Below, piece after piece: positions 5,813 through 5,817 of a stretch of 5,817 nt of DNA (within the stretch, counting starts at the first letter, position 1; the number at the start of each line of letters is the position of its first letter). Made by a program: the position numbers and the translations under genes. The stretch is from positions 1 to 5,817 of the forward strand of contig SYGQ01000085.1 of the NCBI GenBank assembly GCA_005799475.1, read 5' to 3'. Below the pieces are notes generated by a model. That model made no database searches. It saw only the letters and a list, made by a program, of their open reading frames with translations, and was not told where the DNA came from. The DNA comes from Planctomycetia bacterium (GTDB taxonomy: Bacteria; Planctomycetota; Phycisphaerae; Phycisphaerales; SM1A02).

Positions 5813-5817
5813 TCGAC

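Noticed and set aside
1..5817. CRISPR array, tRNA, rRNA, insertion sequence or phage element
   Set aside because: No regularly spaced repeats, cloverleaf-like conserved T-loop sequences, transposase motifs or terminal inverted repeats were seen on reading both strands.

Overview
The window is GC-rich bacterial chromosome with very tight gene packing and five loci in strictly alternating orientation (+ - + - +). A tentative placement is Planctomycetota, Phycisphaerae-like. The main reasons are the form of the DUF721/DciA protein at the right edge (a TRL..L..GVLSV...ALDRLLRGG pattern that I recall from that group), large modular secreted fucosidases, and start codons without Shine-Dalgarno sequences. 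No rRNA or other phylogenetic marker is present, so this is inference.

Layout. (1) Positions 2-1108, plus strand: the C-terminal part of a GH29-type alpha-L-fucosidase whose catalytic domain lies off the left edge. It carries a chitobiase/hexosaminidase C-terminal-type Fn3-like domain followed by a PA14 domain. (2) Positions 1059-2888, minus strand: a complete, secreted, 609-residue GH29 alpha-L-fucosidase with a C-terminal beta-sandwich module. The two fucosidase genes meet tail to tail and overlap by 50 bp. (3) Positions 2929-4332, plus strand: a 467-residue DHA2-type (14-TM) major facilitator transporter, divergent from the second fucosidase across only 40 bp. (4) Positions 4305-5384, minus strand: an ABC-transporter ATPase of the PotA/FbpC/MalK type. 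It is interrupted by an in-frame TAG at 4884-4886, directly after the D-loop, and otherwise looks full length and well conserved. It overlaps the transporter gene by 28 bp, tail to tail. (5) Positions 5444-5812, plus strand: a small DciA-like (DUF721) protein, divergent from the ABC gene across 59 bp.

Working together. The two fucosidases plausibly act on the same fucose-containing polysaccharides (algal, mucilage or glycan material) outside the cytoplasm, with different accessory modules targeting or anchoring them. The MFS transporter shares a promoter region with a fucosidase but belongs to a family dominated by drug/proton antiporters, so a role in sugar handling is only a possibility. 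The ABC ATPase has no permease or binding protein beside it. The DciA-like gene belongs to replication (helicase loading) and is unrelated to the sugar genes.

The strongest anomalies are the amber codon in the ABC ATPase and a recurring TANNNT box 6-10 nt before all four visible start codons, which suggests leaderless transcription. I found no RNA gene, CRISPR array, insertion sequence or convincing rho-independent terminator, and no clearly new multi-gene system.
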